In this document: positions 61,761 through 64,000 of the stretch, piece after piece
Layout: each line of letters opens with the position of its first letter
Numbering within the stretch: position 1 is the stretch's first letter
DNA from: Leptospira fletcheri
Lineage (GTDB): Bacteria > Spirochaetota > Leptospiria > Leptospirales > Leptospiraceae
Length of the DNA stretch: 64,000 nt
Direction of reading: 5' to 3'
Assembly (NCBI RefSeq): GCF_004769195.1
Contig: NZ_RQET01000004.1
Span: 434,001-498,000 of the forward strand
The notes under the pieces: generated by a model
Databases searched by the model: none
The model's input: the letters and a program-made list of their open reading frames with translations, nothing else
Told to the model about the DNA's origin: nothing
Position numbers and translations under genes: made by a program

Positions 61761-62453
61761 ATGAATGTCGGGGCAATACAATCTGCCGTACTGGAAAGAT
61801 CGCGAGATACGTCGGTCAAGTACGTAGGCCACGGGCAGTTAGAAAGCTCGCCCCAATCTACCTCCGTTCTTCACGTAATTTCCCATGAATTGGGCCATGT
61901 CGCCGAATTTAAAAGCGAAGCGATTCGAGATCGGGCCGAAATCAGATCGATAGACGTTTCCATCAAATACGAAATGAGAGACGGAAAATTGGTAGCTGTG
62001 GCCGGCGAAACGAAAGTGACTTCCGTAAAAAAGGCGGAAGAGACCGGTAAAGCGACCTTAGAAATCGGGAAAGAATCCGATTCCGTCGAATCCGAAAAGA
62101 ACGCAAAAGGAAATTCCGAAAAAAGCGGAAGGTCCGAGATCATTACGGATCGGGAATGGGACCTCATGTCCGAACTAAGACAGATCGAATTGGAATTAGG
62201 TCGTTTGGATAAGAATCCCGAATCCTCCGAAGAGTCCGACGTAAAAAAGGAGGAAGAATCCCGTAAGCGTGTCGAACTCGTAGAACTGAAAAGAAAGCTC
62301 GAAATGGAATTGAGTCAGGAAAAATTAAAGGCTTTGTTAAAGGAAACGTTGGATACGATCCAAGAGTTGAACCGAAAACAAATCCAGTTCGCGAACAAAG
62401 TATATAACGGGGAATTCGAAACGATAGGGAATTTCCTGCAGGATCTCGCTTAA
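61761..62453 (+). CDS. SprA-related protein with HELGH motif
   Basis: A 230-residue protein of the SprA-related type. HVISHELGHVAEFKSEAIRDRAEIRSIDV (in parts; HELGH at 42-46) carries a zinc-protease-like HExxH motif, and VSIKYEMRDGKLVAVAGETKVTS continues the family pattern. The remainder (about 95-230) is charged and helical (coiled coil EWDLMSELRQIELELG and RVELVELKRKLEMELS). No signal peptide is visible. It faces engB with an 8 bp gap. The function is unknown. Confidence 0.7.
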   Translation: MNVGAIQSAVLERSRDTSVKYVGHGQLESSPQSTSVLHVISHELGHVAEFKSEAIRDRAEIRSIDVSIKYEMRDGKLVAVAGETKVTSVKKAEETGKATLEIGKESDSVESEKNAKGNSEKSGRSEIITDREWDLMSELRQIELELGRLDKNPESSEESDVKKEEESRKRVELVELKRKLEMELSQEKLKALLKETLDTIQELNRKQIQFANKVYNGEFETIGNFLQDLA

Positions 62454-62461
62454 AATAAAAC

Positions 62462-63136
62462 TTAACCTTGGCCTTGTGCCTCTCCCGGAAAAGGCTCTTC
62501 TTCGACCGGTAAAATGATCGTCTTCATCATCGTTTCTATGATCTTTCGCAACTCGGGGAGACCTTTTCCGTATTTCGGAGAAACTAGTACCACCTCCAGC
62601 ATGGGATAGAGTCCCTGGATATTCTTCATTTTTTTACGTAGCTTGGCGAGATCCGACTGGTTCAGTTTGTCGACTTTCGTTCGGATCAGTACCGGTTTCA
62701 TTCCGCGTTCAAAGCAAGTGCCGATCAACTCCAGCTCTTCTTCCGGTAACTCTCTTTGTGCATCCGAAAGTAAGAATAACACCTTAAGATCTTTGGCGCT
62801 ATTCAGATAGTTCATAAGCAAATCCATCATTTGCTCGTGTTCTTTATGCGAATTGGCCGAATAACCGAATCCGGGAGTGTCCACTAAATACAGGGATTTC
62901 GACACTAGGAAAAAATTCAGAAGCTTCGTTTTTCCAGGAACTGCAGAAACTTTTGCGAGAGATTTGCGCTCGACGATAGCGTTTAACAATCTGGACTTTC
63001 CGGAATTGGACCGTCCGGCAAAGGCGATTTGCGGTATTCCTCTGGCGGGAACTTTAGATGCGTCCGCATAGGAGGAATAGAATCGAACCTCCCGGAAGAA
63101 TGGATCGGGTTTCGTTTCTTGAACCTCTTCCGACAT
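62462..63136 (-). CDS. engB: Ribosome biogenesis GTPase EngB (YsxC/YihA)
   Basis: A 224-residue GTPase needed for late 50S assembly. G1 is [13 protein letters not shown] (about 41-53), G2/G3 are [12 protein letters not shown] and LVDTPGFGY, and G4 is RTKVDKLNQ. The length is typical. It starts 14 bp after the tilS stop and converges on the SprA-related gene. Confidence 0.95.
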   Translation of the reverse strand: MSEEVQETKPDPFFREVRFYSSYADASKVPARGIPQIAFAGRSNSGKSRLLNAIVERKSLAKVSAVPGKTKLLNFFLVSKSLYLVDTPGFGYSANSHKEHEQMMDLLMNYLNSAKDLKVLFLLSDAQRELPEEELELIGTCFERGMKPVLIRTKVDKLNQSDLAKLRKKMKNIQGLYPMLEVVLVSPKYGKGLPELRKIIETMMKTIILPVEEEPFPGEAQGQG

Positions 63137-63150
63137 ACTCTCCCCTTATT

Positions 63151-64000
63151 CTAAAAGGCTCCTTGGAAATCGTCGGACAGGATATCATCCATCCTTGTAT
63201 CCCACATTCGGAGACAGACCATTACAGTTTTCCCGTTCCTTTTTAGAATGGGTAGCATTTTTCTGATCGGGACGGGGATCTCCTTTTCCCTTAACAACTC
63301 AGAAAGATCTCTGTGAATTCCTCTCAATAAAATTTTTTCGCCCTCCGCATCGGATTCCGGCAGACAAAGTTCCGGAACCCGCTTTGTTTTCCCGTTCCAG
63401 CGCAAAAATCTGGATTTCGAATCGAATTGAAAGCTTCTAAAGAATGCCCCCGATTTAGGTAAAATATAAAGGTCGGAAGAAACACTTTTCCAGAACCAGG
63501 CTTCCTTATTTTCCAAAGAAAAAGAGGTTCTGGAGTCGATTTTGGAAAGCAGATCGCGTAGGAAATTTCCGGAGAGCGGATGGAGAAGTGCGGATTTCAG
63601 ATGCAGGTCGAGAAGGTCTTTGCAGACGGATTCGGTTTCCGATTCGAGTATTTGCCGACTTACGATGCGAACTTCTTTTCCGCTTTTGTCGGCTTTGGGT
63701 CTGGGAGCTTCCGGATCATGAAAGTTCCGATAGATTTTTTCCGGATTGGCGCCTTCCTTCAATAAATATGGAAGAACTTGCTTCCTGATTCTATTCCTGA
63801 GGTAAGAGTCGGATTCGTTGGATTCATCGTCGAAGACCGGCCATTTCGGATGTTCGAGTAGAGATTTCCGATCGGATTCTTTAAAAAGTAGAAGGGGCCG
63901 GAGTCTGTCGTTTTCAAACACTTTCAAAGTGCGAAGAGAATTCCAACCTCCACCTCGGATCAGCTGGACGATTACGGTTTCTAGATAGTCCTCCGAGTGA
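63151..64000 (-). CDS. tilS: tRNA(Ile)-lysidine synthetase, N-terminus cut by window edge
   Basis: The frame is open from the right edge (64000) to the stop at 63151, about 282 residues. The visible N-side HSEDYLETVIVQLIRGGG matches the TilS segment after the PP-loop, which itself lies outside the window. RNRIRKQVLPYLLKEG is another TilS marker. The enzyme makes lysidine at C34 of tRNA-Ile(CAU) so that it reads AUA. It sits 14 bp upstream of engB on the same strand. Confidence 0.88.
   Translation of the reverse strand, partial: HSEDYLETVIVQLIRGGGWNSLRTLKVFENDRLRPLLLFKESDRKSLLEHPKWPVFDDESNESDSYLRNRIRKQVLPYLLKEGANPEKIYRNFHDPEAPRPKADKSGKEVRIVSRQILESETESVCKDLLDLHLKSALLHPLSGNFLRDLLSKIDSRTSFSLENKEAWFWKSVSSDLYILPKSGAFFRSFQFDSKSRFLRWNGKTKRVPELCLPESDAEGEKILLRGIHRDLSELLREKEIPVPIRKMLPILKRNGKTVMVCLRMWDTRMDDILSDDFQGAF

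Overview
This window is the replication-origin region of a Leptospira chromosome. The evidence is LipL21 (a lipoprotein known only from Leptospira), Leptospira-type lipoboxes, a plant-type ferredoxin-NADP reductase ending in Tyr, and the block dnaA-dnaN-recF-dciA-gyrB-gyrA. Base composition looks like mid-40s percent GC by eye, richer than L. interrogans. With LipL21 present, this points to the pathogen-related (P2 or intermediate) group rather than a saprophyte; that placement is inference.

Layout. 0-4 kb: a truncated, degenerate sigma54-type AAA+ protein, a von Willebrand A-like exported protein, lipL21 and another lipoprotein. 4-14 kb: a leftward replication block (dusB, gyrA, gyrB, dciA-like, recF, dnaN, dnaA) with an AT-rich dnaN/dnaA gap that is the best oriC candidate. 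14-16 kb: holB-like and ilvE, leftward. 16-23 kb: rightward mnmG, M20 peptidase, rsmG, parA and parB, with two parS-like palindromes just after mnmG. 23-25 kb: a YaaR/DUF327, bactofilin and degenerate LytM (M23) operon. 25-31 kb: tatD, serS, an OmpA-like protein, an orphan solute-binding protein and an outer-membrane barrel. 31-34 kb: deaminase-dnaX-ybaB-recR. 34-41 kb: a VWA-STAS fusion, a PC4-like protein, FNR, lpxD, a Bcr/CflA transporter and an acyl-CoA ligase. 41.8 kb: tRNA-Leu(CAG). 42-44 kb: hisB-hisH-hisA. 44-50.7 kb: a VKOR-DsbA fusion, a zinc-ribbon membrane protein, a DUF885 protein, thiD, an alkyltransferase-like protein and a histidine kinase. 50.7-59.6 kb: rsgA, a protein of unknown function, then three lipoprotein genes (FecR, PEGA, TPR plus propeller). 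59.6-64 kb: trmB, a metallo-beta-lactamase-fold protein, PilZ, an SprA-related HELGH protein, engB and the C-terminal part of tilS.

How the genes work together. Initiation (DnaA, DciA-like), clamp and clamp loader (DnaN, DnaX, HolB-like), topology (GyrAB), repair (RecF, RecR) and segregation (ParAB/parS) all lie within about 35 kb. A second theme is envelope biology: lipoproteins, LpxD, periplasmic disulfide formation and the bactofilin/M23 pair. No insertion sequence, prophage, CRISPR array or rRNA was seen. The least ordinary items are the degenerate AAA+ beside a VWA-like protein, the VWA-STAS fusion, the degenerate M23 beside bactofilin, the three-lipoprotein cluster, and the DnaA-box-like repeats in the oriC candidate.
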